A stretch of 16,985 bases of DNA from an uncultured Eubacteriales bacterium (lineage in GTDB: Bacteria > Bacillota > Clostridia > Oscillospirales > Oscillospiraceae), in NCBI GenBank assembly GCA_900555665.1, contig USLX01000043.1, forward strand, positions 1-16,985. The letters are read 5' to 3'. Position 1 is the stretch's first letter; each line of letters starts with the position of its first letter. This document shows positions 6,507 through 12,497 of the stretch, piece by piece. The position numbers and the translations under genes were made by a program. Below the pieces are notes generated by a model. The model ran no database searches. It worked only from the letters and a program-made list of their open reading frames with translations, and was not told where the DNA came from.

Positions 6507-6535
6507 TTGAAAAACGGGGCATCCTATTGTAAAAT
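6507..6535 (+). promoter_or_regulatory. Promoter of efp
   Basis: TTGAAA (6507-6512), a 17-bp spacer and TAAAAT (6530-6535) lie just past the aminopeptidase stop. This gives efp its own transcription start near 6542, in addition to any readthrough from yqeG. Confidence 0.75.
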
Positions 6536-6590
6536 AACTCTGTTATACGACTGTATTTTTTTGAACCTGAACATATTGGAGGAAAATAGT

Positions 6591-7160
6591 ATGGCAACCA
6601 TTACCGCCGGCGATTTCAGAAACGGCAAGACATTTGAGATGGATGGCAAGATCATGCAGGTCGTCGAATTCCAGCATGTCAAGCCCGGCAAGGGCGCGGC
6701 GTTTGTCCGCACCAAGATGAAGAACATCGTGACCGGCGCCGTCACCGAGACGTCGTTCAACCCGACCGCGAAGTTTGAAGAAGCGTTCATCGAGCGCAAG
6801 GACGCTGAGTACAGCTACAACGACGGTGATCTCTATTACTTCATGGATCAGGAAACCTACGACATGATCCCCATTGGTAAGGAGACGCTCGACGATTCCT
6901 TCCGCTTCATCAAGGAAAACACCATGTGCAAGCTCATGAGCTATAAGGGCAAGGTCTTCGGCGTCGAGACCCCGAACTTTGTCGAGCTCGAAGTCATCAA
7001 GGCCGACCCGGGCGTCAAGGGCGACACCGCCACCAACGTCACCAAGCCCGCCACCGTCGAGACCGGCACGGAAGTCAAGGTCCCGCTGTTCATCAACGAG
7101 GGCGACCGCATCCAGATCGACACCCGCACGGGCGAATATCTGGGCCGCGCAAAGGGCTAA
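6591..7160 (+). CDS. efp: Elongation factor P
   Basis: EF-P enters the ribosomal E site and rescues stalling at polyproline sequences. The 189-residue product has the three expected domains: a KOW-like N-terminal domain (1-65) and two OB folds (about 66-130 and 131-189), ending in the conserved IDTRTGEYLGR. The tip lysine is K34 in VKPGKGAAFVR, the residue that in other lineages is lysylated or otherwise modified; no modifying enzyme is visible here. ATG 6591 follows TTGGAGGAAAATAGT. No terminator is seen in the 42 nt before the next gene, so the two are probably cotranscribed. Confidence 0.97.
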   Translation: MATITAGDFRNGKTFEMDGKIMQVVEFQHVKPGKGAAFVRTKMKNIVTGAVTETSFNPTAKFEEAFIERKDAEYSYNDGDLYYFMDQETYDMIPIGKETLDDSFRFIKENTMCKLMSYKGKVFGVETPNFVELEVIKADPGVKGDTATNVTKPATVETGTEVKVPLFINEGDRIQIDTRTGEYLGRAKG

Positions 7161-7202
7161 GATCACAGGAGATTTATCCGCAGCTTGAAAGGAGACACTA
7201 CT

Positions 7203-7649
7203 ATGACACTTTCTGAAAAGTCCGCTTATCTCAAGGGCCTGATGGACGGCCTGAAGCTCGACACCGACAAGAATGAAGGCAAGCTGATCGCGGCGATCAT
7301 CGACATGCTCTCTGATGTGGCGGAGAATGTGGCGGATCTGGAGGATGTGGTCGACTGCATCTCCGACGAACTGGACTGCATCGAAGAGGATCTCGACAAC
7401 ATCGACGAGTATCTGATCGACGACGAGGATGACGACGAAGACGAGGACGACGATTACGAAGACGATTTCGGCGACGAAGATGAGTATGACTTCGGCGACG
7501 AGACGCTCTATGAGGTCAAGTGCCCCACCTGCGGCGAGGTCATCACGATCGACGAGGAAATGCTCGACGAGGGCTCGACCAAGTGCCCGAACTGCGGCGA
7601 AGAGTTGGAGTTCGACATGGAAGAGGACGAAGAATCCGACGACAAATAA
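7203..7649 (+). CDS. CD1247-like acidic zinc-ribbon protein, function unknown
   Basis: This 148-residue protein resembles the Clostridia family named for the CD1247 N-terminal domain (recognised from general pattern, not searched). Residues 1-70 form a helical domain beginning MTLSEKSAYLKGLMDGL, with heptad-like Leu/Ile spacing suggesting a coiled coil. Residues 73-100 are almost all Asp/Glu. A compact zinc ribbon follows, with CPTC (107-110) and CPNC (128-131), and an acidic tail ends it. The start is ATG 7203, preceded by AAAGGAG at 7188-7194. It lies 42 nt after efp and before a strong terminator, so it is likely the last gene of the efp transcript. A role linked to translation is only an inference from position. 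Confidence 0.85.
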   Translation: MTLSEKSAYLKGLMDGLKLDTDKNEGKLIAAIIDMLSDVAENVADLEDVVDCISDELDCIEEDLDNIDEYLIDDEDDDEDEDDDYEDDFGDEDEYDFGDETLYEVKCPTCGEVITIDEEMLDEGSTKCPNCGEELEFDMEEDEESDDK

Positions 7650-7657
7650 GAAATGAA

Positions 7658-7697
7658 AAAATGCCCCTGCTCCGCAATCGCGGAGCAGGGGCATTTT
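7658..7697. terminator. Bidirectional terminator 1, end of the efp operon
   Basis: An 18-bp perfect stem (7658-7675 with 7680-7697) has an AATC loop, with As on the left and Ts on the right, so it can end transcripts from both directions. It lies 8 nt after the stop of the CD1247-like gene. Confidence 0.92.
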
Positions 7698-7734
7698 ATG
7701 GTTGTAGGGGCCGATGAAGGTATCGCCCACCTGC

Positions 7735-7769
7735 AAAAAAGCCGCCCCTCGCCGAGGGGCGGCTTTTTT
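7735..7769. terminator. Bidirectional terminator 2, between convergent efp operon and ychF
   Basis: A 16-bp perfect stem (7735-7750 with 7754-7769) has a GCC loop, six As on the left and six Ts on the right. It backs up terminator 1 and can stop transcripts coming from ychF on the minus strand. Confidence 0.92.
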
Positions 7770-7782
7770 ATACTGATATTCA

Positions 7783-7918
7783 ATTAAAAACTTTCATTCA
7801 TGGAATGGAAGTTTTTAATAGGAAGATCATTATGAGACGAGATTCCGTGATTTTATCAAAATCACGGAATCGGTTACGCCAAAGGCGGAACCTTTCTGAT
7901 GAAAGAATTTAATCAGAA
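7783..7918. repeat. AT-rich island of four hairpins downstream of ychF
   Basis: Four inverted repeats follow each other: 7783-7799 with 7803-7819 (17 bp, one G-U on pairing), 7841-7854 with 7858-7871 (14 bp, perfect), 7872-7880 with 7884-7892 (one mismatch), and 7894-7900 with 7912-7918 (7 bp). The stretch is much richer in A and T than its neighbours. It would form the 3' region of a ychF transcript, or may be an independent structured RNA or a decayed mobile element. No convincing coding frame or promoter is seen. Confidence 0.65.
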
Positions 7919-7934
7919 AATAGTATTAGAACCA

Positions 7935-9032
7935 TCAAACGTTGAACAGGAAGTTGACGACGTCGCCGTCGTGCATGACATATTCCTTGCCCTCGCTGCG
8001 AAGCAGGCCCTTGGCCTTGGCGTTCGCCAGCGTGCCGCAGGCTTTGAGATCGTCGAACGCGATGACCTCCGCGCGGATAAAGCCGCGCTCGAAGTCCGAG
8101 TGGATCTTGCCCGCGGCCTGCGGGGCCTTCGTGCCGTTTTTGATCGTCCACGCGCGGCATTCGTCGCTGCCCGCAGTCAGGAACGAAATCAGGCCGAGCA
8201 GGGAATAGCTGCACTGGATGAGCCGGTCGAGTCCGGACTCTTCCAGGCCCAGCTCCTCCATGAACATCGCCTTTTCCTCCGGATCGTCCAGCTCGGCAAT
8301 GTCTGCCTCGAGCTTTGCGCAGATCGGTAGCACCTGGCTGCCCTCGCTCTCTGCCAGCTGCTTGACGGCCATGAAATGCTTGCTCGATTCGGGATCGTTA
8401 ACCTCGTTTTCGCCAAGGTTTGCAGCGTAGATTGTCTTGCGGAGCGTCAGCAGGTCGCTCGTTGCAATGAGCGCCGCGTCATCTTCGCTGCACTCGAATG
8501 TCCGGGCGAGGTTGCCTTCGTTCATATAGTCGCGCAGCGCGGTAAACAGCTCAACCTCGTGATTGAACCGCTTGTCGCCGCCCTTGGCGGCCTTGCTGGC
8601 CTTGTCGATGCGCCGCTCGATCATTTCAAGGTCGGCCATGATGAGCTCGGTGTTGATGATCTCGATGTCGCGCAGCGGATCGGTCGAGCCTTCGACATGC
8701 GTGACGTTCGGATCCTCAAAGCAGCGGACAACGTGGACAATCGCGTCGCAGCCGCGGATGTTCGCAAGGAACTTGTTGCCGAGGCCCTCGCCCTTCGAAG
8801 CGCCCTTGACAAGGCCTGCGATGTCGACAAATTCGATGACGGCGGGCGTGAACTTCTTGGGGTTATGCTGATCGCGGAGCCATTCGAGCCGCGCATCCGG
8901 CACGGGCACGACGCCTACGTTCGGGTCAATGGTGCAGAAGGCGTAGTTGTCCGCGGCGACGCCCGCGTTGGTGATGGCGTTGAACAAAGTGGACTTGCCA
9001 ACATTCGGCAGCCCGACGATTCCTAATTTCAT
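7935..9032 (-). CDS. ychF: Ribosome-binding ATPase YchF (OLA1 family)
   Basis: YchF is an Obg-related P-loop protein that prefers ATP, binds ribosomes and affects translation and oxidative-stress responses. The 365-residue product has normal length. The P-loop GLPNVGKST lies at residues 7-15, the DIAG switch II at 70-73, and the altered specificity motif NLGE at 205-208, in place of the NKxD of true GTPases. A coiled-coil insert runs about 130-195 and the TGS domain about 280-365, including the TIKNGTKAPQAAGKIHSDFE region. I chose the ATG whose CAT lies at 9030-9032 (MKLGIVG), preceded on the minus strand by AAGGAG. The open frame extends to 9107 but only through leader sequence. Confidence 0.97.
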   Translation of the reverse strand: MKLGIVGLPNVGKSTLFNAITNAGVAADNYAFCTIDPNVGVVPVPDARLEWLRDQHNPKKFTPAVIEFVDIAGLVKGASKGEGLGNKFLANIRGCDAIVHVVRCFEDPNVTHVEGSTDPLRDIEIINTELIMADLEMIERRIDKASKAAKGGDKRFNHEVELFTALRDYMNEGNLARTFECSEDDAALIATSDLLTLRKTIYAANLGENEVNDPESSKHFMAVKQLAESEGSQVLPICAKLEADIAELDDPEEKAMFMEELGLEESGLDRLIQCSYSLLGLISFLTAGSDECRAWTIKNGTKAPQAAGKIHSDFERGFIRAEVIAFDDLKACGTLANAKAKGLLRSEGKEYVMHDGDVVNFLFNV

Positions 9033-9078
9033 AGTTTTCCCTGTCTCCTTATGATGTCGAAGGTGATTTTCTGCGCCT

Positions 9079-9107
9079 ATTATAATGCAGGGCGGGCCGT
9101 TTTTCAA
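9079..9107 (-). promoter_or_regulatory. Promoter of ychF
   Basis: On the minus strand TTGAAA (9107-9102) and TATAAT (9084-9079) are 17 bp apart. The -10 is a perfect match. It lies 47 bp upstream of the ychF start. Confidence 0.85.
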
Positions 9108-9147
9108 TATGGGGACGCGAAAAAGCGGCCCGCGGAATTGGAAACCC

Positions 9148-9176
9148 TTGACTTTTTTACATCAATGCTTTAAAAT
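9148..9176 (+). promoter_or_regulatory. Promoter of the NSS transporter gene
   Basis: TTGACT (9148-9153), a 17-bp spacer and TAAAAT (9171-9176). It is divergent from the ychF promoter, with 40 bp between the two -35 boxes. The 5' leader is about 90 nt, with no obvious riboswitch. Confidence 0.82.
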
Positions 9177-9269
9177 ACAAAACAGCGCAATCTTCCGCAC
9201 TTGTGTGCAAAAAAGAGAAAAAAGAGAGGTTCGCAGGCCGCAAATGCGGCAGAGCGACGAGGAAATACG

Positions 9270-10601
9270 ATGAAACATGCAAAAGGTACAAAGAGTTTTG
9301 CCAGCCGATGGGGCTTTATTTTGGCGTCCGTCGGCTCCGCCGTGGGAATGGCGAACGTCTGGGGCTTCCCCAACAAGATGGGGAGCAACGGCGGCGGGGC
9401 TTTTTTGTTGATTTACCTGCTGTTTGTGGTGATTTTCAGCTTGGTCGGCCTTCCGGCGGAATTCTCCATGGGCCGCCGTGCCGGGACGGGGACGCTCGGC
9501 GCGTATGAAAATGCCTGGGCCACGCGCGGTAAGCGCGCAGGCAAGGCCGGCGGGCTGCTTGGCTGGCTGCCGCTGGCGGGCTCGATGTGCATTGCCATCG
9601 GCTACGCCGTCATCGTGAGCTATGTGCTCAAGGCACTGGTCGATTCTGTGGCGGGCACGCTCCTGCATGCCGACACGCAGGCCTGGTTTTCTGCCTTTTC
9701 CGGCACGCCCTATTCCGTGGTGCCCTATCACGTCATTGTCGTCATCGGGACGCTTCTGACGCTCTTCCTCGGCGCGCACAGCATTGAAAAGACCAACAAG
9801 GTCATGATGCCGCTATTCTTTATCATTTTCCTCGTGCTTGCGGTGCGCGTGGCCTTCCTGCCCGGCTCCGTCGAGGGCTATAAGTTCATGTTCACGCCCC
9901 GTTGGGAGGCTCTGGCCGACCCGATGATCTGGATCTGGGCGATGGGACAGGCGTTTTTCTCCCTCTCCGTCACGGGCAGCGGCATGATCGTCTACGGCGC
10001 GTATCTCTCGAAGGACGAGGATGTCGTCGGTGTCGCGCAGCATACGGCCCTGTTTGATACGATCGCGGCTGTCGTCGCGGCGCTCGTCATCATCCCGGCC
10101 TGCTTTGCCTATGGGCTGGACGTCGGCGCAGGGCCCGGGCTTCTGTTTGTGACGCTCCCGGAGATCCTGCAGGATATCCCACTGGGGCAGCTATTCGCAA
10201 TCATCCTCTATGCGGCGATGATCTTTGCGGGCGTCAGTTCCCTTCAAAATATGTTCGAGGCCGTGGCAGAGTCTCTGCTGCATAAATTCCCAAAGCTCAG
10301 TCGGACGGCGGTGCTCGTGATCCTGGCGGTGATCTGCCTGGGCTGCGGCATCGGAATGGAGACGATTGACAAATGGGGCCCGTGGATGGACCTCGTCTCA
10401 ATCTACATCATCCCCATCGGCGCCACGCTGGGCGCGGTGTCCTGGTTCTATGTGATGAAGAAGGATGCGCTGCTGGATGCAGTGAATACCGGGAGCAAAA
10501 AGCGGCGCGGCACGGCCTGGTACAGCATCGGACGCTATGTTTATGTGCCGTTGGCACTGATTCTCTGCTGCGTGGCGCTGTTCATGCATGTGGCGTTCTG
10601 A
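9270..10601 (+). CDS. Sodium-dependent transporter, NSS/SNF family
   Basis: This membrane protein most likely imports an amino acid or related amine with Na+, using the LeuT fold. The 443-residue length and about 11 hydrophobic segments fit bacterial NSS members such as MhsT. TM1 carries the family signature GSAVGMANVWGFPNK (22-36), including the unwound-helix and sodium-site residues; the usual Arg of the WRFP motif is replaced by Gly, as in a known subgroup. A conserved SxS-type stretch, FFSLSVTGSGMIVYGAYLS, corresponds to TM6. The last helix ends at FMHVAF. ATG 9270 gives MKHAKGTKSFASRWGFILAS; its GAGGAAA site is modest. Substrate cannot be told. It is a monocistronic unit followed by a hairpin. 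Confidence 0.93.
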   Translation: MKHAKGTKSFASRWGFILASVGSAVGMANVWGFPNKMGSNGGGAFLLIYLLFVVIFSLVGLPAEFSMGRRAGTGTLGAYENAWATRGKRAGKAGGLLGWLPLAGSMCIAIGYAVIVSYVLKALVDSVAGTLLHADTQAWFSAFSGTPYSVVPYHVIVVIGTLLTLFLGAHSIEKTNKVMMPLFFIIFLVLAVRVAFLPGSVEGYKFMFTPRWEALADPMIWIWAMGQAFFSLSVTGSGMIVYGAYLSKDEDVVGVAQHTALFDTIAAVVAALVIIPACFAYGLDVGAGPGLLFVTLPEILQDIPLGQLFAIILYAAMIFAGVSSLQNMFEAVAESLLHKFPKLSRTAVLVILAVICLGCGIGMETIDKWGPWMDLVSIYIIPIGATLGAVSWFYVMKKDALLDAVNTGSKKRRGTAWYSIGRYVYVPLALILCCVALFMHVAF

Positions 10602-10612
10602 GAGAAACAGAC

Positions 10613-10647
10613 TCCCCTCTGCCGGCTTTGCCCGGCAGAGGGGATTT
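10613..10647 (+). terminator. Terminator-like hairpin after the NSS gene
   Basis: A 13-bp perfect stem (10613-10625 with 10632-10644) has a 6-nt loop, but only three Ts follow. It lies 12 nt after the stop codon. It is probably a terminator, weaker than the others in the window. Confidence 0.65.
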
Positions 10648-10688
10648 CCGCAGCCTGCGCCTTGCGCAGACTGCGGGGCGATTGCCCC
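10648..10688. repeat. Two abutting palindromes
   Basis: CCGCAG-C-CTGCGC pairs with GCGCAG-A-CTGCGG around CTT (10648-10676), and GGGGC-GATT-GCCCC follows at 10675-10688, overlapping by two bases. They join the NSS terminator to the MITE-like element, making an unbroken run of inverted repeats. Confidence 0.6.
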
Positions 10689-10908
10689 AATAGAAGTGTC
10701 ATTGCGAAGTAAATGACCGATGTCACTCGCCCCGCATCATATCGCAGGGTATGCCGAAATCCGCGTTCCTTACGCGCCCGGCTGGTGCGGCAACCCCGTG
10801 GATTTTAATGGAGTTCAACGTAGAACAGACGCTCCCAATTGCACTCCTATAAGATCCACGGGATTCTCACGCCAGTGTGCGCACTTATCTCAGAATGACG
10901 CTTCTATT
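10689..10908. repeat. MITE-like inverted-repeat element, 220 bp
   Basis: The ends AATAGAAGTGTCATT (10689-10703) and AATGACGCTTCTATT (10894-10908) are inverted repeats matching in 14 of 15 bases. A second inverted pair, CCCGTGGATTTT (10795-10806) and AAGATCCACGGG (10851-10862), matches in 11 of 12. The right 60 bp is a reversed copy of the repeat at 4141-4200, and the left part shares its two ends but carries extra central sequence. So the element is probably two head-to-head repeat units. No transposase frame is present and I see no clear target duplication next to the ends. The 35 bases from 10909 to sdaA show nothing distinct. Confidence 0.7.
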
Positions 10909-10943
10909 TCGGCTTTTGTCCGCTGCGGTGGGAGTTTAAAGGG

Positions 10944-12158
10944 TTATTTCCCAGCGCGGCGCGAGTAGAGGCGCGCAAGGCCGCCTTCCGAGGTCTCGCG
11001 GAAGGCCTGGTTCATGTGGACGCCGGTCTCATACATCGTGCGCACGACCATGTCGAAGGAGATGGTGCGGGTGCCGACGAGCATGTGCGAGAGGTTGGAG
11101 GCGTCGATGGCGCGCTTGGCAGCGACGGCGTTGCGCTCGATGCAGGGAATCTGGACAAGGCCACAGATCGGGTCGCAGGTGAGGCCCAGCTGGTGCTCCA
11201 TGGCAATTTCCGCGGCATATTCCTGCTCCTCGATGGTCAGACCCGTCAGTTCCCCCATGGCCGCTGCGGTCATGGAGCAGGCTGTGCCGATCTCGGCCTG
11301 ACAGCCGCACTCGGCGCCGGAGATGGAGGCATTGTGCCGCACCAGATTGCCGAACAGACCGGCCACGCCGAGCGCCTGCGCGATTTTGCGGTCGGAAAGC
11401 TTATATTTCTGCTGCATATACATGAGCACCGCCGGCAGCACGCCGCAGCTTCCGCAGGTCGGCGCGGTGACGATGGTGCCGTTGCCGGCGTTCTGCTCCG
11501 CGACCGCGAAGGCGTAGGAACAGACAAGCTGCAGCTCACGCACCTGCGGCAGATCGAGCAGATGCGTGCGCTCATAGAGGTATTTCGCCTTGCGCTGCAC
11601 GTTCAGTCCGCCGGGCAGGATTCCATCGGCGGCGAGACCGTCTTCGACGGACTGGCGCATGACGTGCCAGATGTGTTCGAGGAATTTCCAGATCTCCGGC
11701 CCTTCGTTCAGCTCGACGTATTCCGGCAGCGTCACATGCCGCCACTGACAGAAGCGCACGATCTCGGCAAAGGAATTTTCCGGATACGTCTCAGCGTCCT
11801 CATGCTGCGCCTCGCCCTCGACGACGATGTCGCCGCCGCCGACGGATTCCACACGGATGCGTTTGGTCTCTTTGTTGTCTTTGTAGGCGATGAGGTCGAG
11901 CGTATTCGGGTGCTTCATGTTGCCGGGGTCAATGGAGGCGAAGACAATTTTTGCGGGCAGGGGCGCGAACGTTTCCACAAGGACACGGTCGGTCCCGTGG
12001 CCGATGCCGGTCTTGGCCAGCGAACCGTAGAGAATGACCTCGTAGCGGTCTGCTTCCGGCGTCATCTTGCGGAACAGCTTCGCCGCGCGCTCGGGGCCCA
12101 TTGTGTGGGAGCTGGAGGGGCCCTTCCCAACTTTATACAATGTGCGGATGGACTGCAT
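10944..12158 (-). CDS. sdaA: L-serine ammonia-lyase, iron-sulfur, single-chain
   Basis: The enzyme deaminates L-serine to pyruvate and ammonia using a [4Fe-4S] cluster as Lewis acid. The 404-residue protein is the single-chain form: a short beta domain (about 1-125, with KGPSSSHTMGP near the start) and the catalytic alpha domain. C286, C328 and C339 show the 42/11 spacing of the three cluster ligands known from the Legionella enzyme (family knowledge). TAPTCGSCG (231-239) is the conserved substrate loop. The C-terminus (SRRAGK) lacks the terminal cysteine that acts as a tail-in-mouth plug in the Legionella enzyme, so regulation may differ. The ATG at 12158 follows AAAGGAG. Transcription starts upstream at 12195-12223; a small ORF lies further upstream. 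Confidence 0.96.
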   Translation of the reverse strand: MQSIRTLYKVGKGPSSSHTMGPERAAKLFRKMTPEADRYEVILYGSLAKTGIGHGTDRVLVETFAPLPAKIVFASIDPGNMKHPNTLDLIAYKDNKETKRIRVESVGGGDIVVEGEAQHEDAETYPENSFAEIVRFCQWRHVTLPEYVELNEGPEIWKFLEHIWHVMRQSVEDGLAADGILPGGLNVQRKAKYLYERTHLLDLPQVRELQLVCSYAFAVAEQNAGNGTIVTAPTCGSCGVLPAVLMYMQQKYKLSDRKIAQALGVAGLFGNLVRHNASISGAECGCQAEIGTACSMTAAAMGELTGLTIEEQEYAAEIAMEHQLGLTCDPICGLVQIPCIERNAVAAKRAIDASNLSHMLVGTRTISFDMVVRTMYETGVHMNQAFRETSEGGLARLYSRRAGK

Positions 12159-12194
12159 GGCAGCATTCTCCTTTATGTTGACATATGTTTTTTA

Positions 12195-12223
12195 ATTATA
12201 ACAAATTCCGTCTGGAATTACAA
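12195..12223 (-). promoter_or_regulatory. Promoter of sdaA with palindromic spacer
   Basis: On the minus strand TTGTAA (12223-12218) and a perfect TATAAT (12200-12195) are 17 bp apart. The spacer holds a perfect inverted repeat, AATTCC-GTCT-GGAATT (12204-12219), which is a plausible operator for a dimeric repressor. The -35 overlaps the stop codon region of the small upstream ORF. Confidence 0.75.
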
Positions 12224-12224
12224 G

Positions 12225-12380
12225 CTATTTTGCGCGGTGCAGCGCCTCCAGCGAGAGTTCGCCCGCGAGTTTGAACAGCGCGTCGGCAAGCACCTGCGCC
12301 ACCGGCAGGCCGGCGTTTTCGGCCACGCGCGTATAAAACTGCAGCGTGGCCGCGTCCAGGGCAATGGGGATGATGATCAT
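12225..12380 (-). CDS. Small ribbon-helix-helix-like protein, 51 residues
   Basis: A short ORF on the minus strand starts at ATG (12380-12378) behind GGAAGGAG at good spacing, and ends in TAG at 12227-12225. The product begins with a strand-like MIIIPIALD, then a helix DAATLQFYTRVAENAG, a turn LP, and a second helix VAQVLADALFKLAGEL. This strand-helix-helix layout at this length is that of CopG/Arc ribbon-helix-helix DNA-binding proteins, though I cannot confirm it by search. It lies 67 nt upstream of sdaA, whose promoter contains a palindrome right after this ORF. It could regulate sdaA or itself. An antitoxin is possible, but no toxin partner lies next to it. Confidence 0.6.
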   Translation of the reverse strand: MIIIPIALDAATLQFYTRVAENAGLPVAQVLADALFKLAGELSLEALHRAK

Positions 12381-12424
12381 GGCAAAGCTCCTTCCATTCA
12401 GTAACCCATCTTATGTGCAGGGGA

Positions 12425-12456
12425 TTGACAGGTGTGATAGAATAAATTCGTATAGA
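12425..12456 (+). promoter_or_regulatory. Weak promoter-like elements before proS
   Basis: TTGACA (12425-12430) is perfect, but the nearest TATA-like box, TATAGA (12451-12456), is 20 bp away. An alternative extended -10, TGaTAGAAT (12435-12443), has a poor -35. One of these probably drives proS, but I cannot decide which. Confidence 0.35.
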
Positions 12457-12497
12457 CTGGTAAATGCCAAAGACAGTTCCGAAAGGATGAGAATACA

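Noticed and set aside
7832..7912. A 26-codon plus-strand ORF in the AT-rich hairpin island, considered as a small toxin
   Set aside because: It is basic, not hydrophobic, has a poor ribosome binding site and falls across inverted repeats.
10689..10908. Possible insertion sequence with transposase
   Set aside because: Inverted ends are present, but no open frame of transposase type and no clear target duplication; called MITE-like repeat instead.
11016..12404. A 462-codon plus-strand frame across sdaA and the small upstream ORF
   Set aside because: It is an antisense shadow; the minus-strand frames have Shine-Dalgarno sites, a promoter and clear family motifs.
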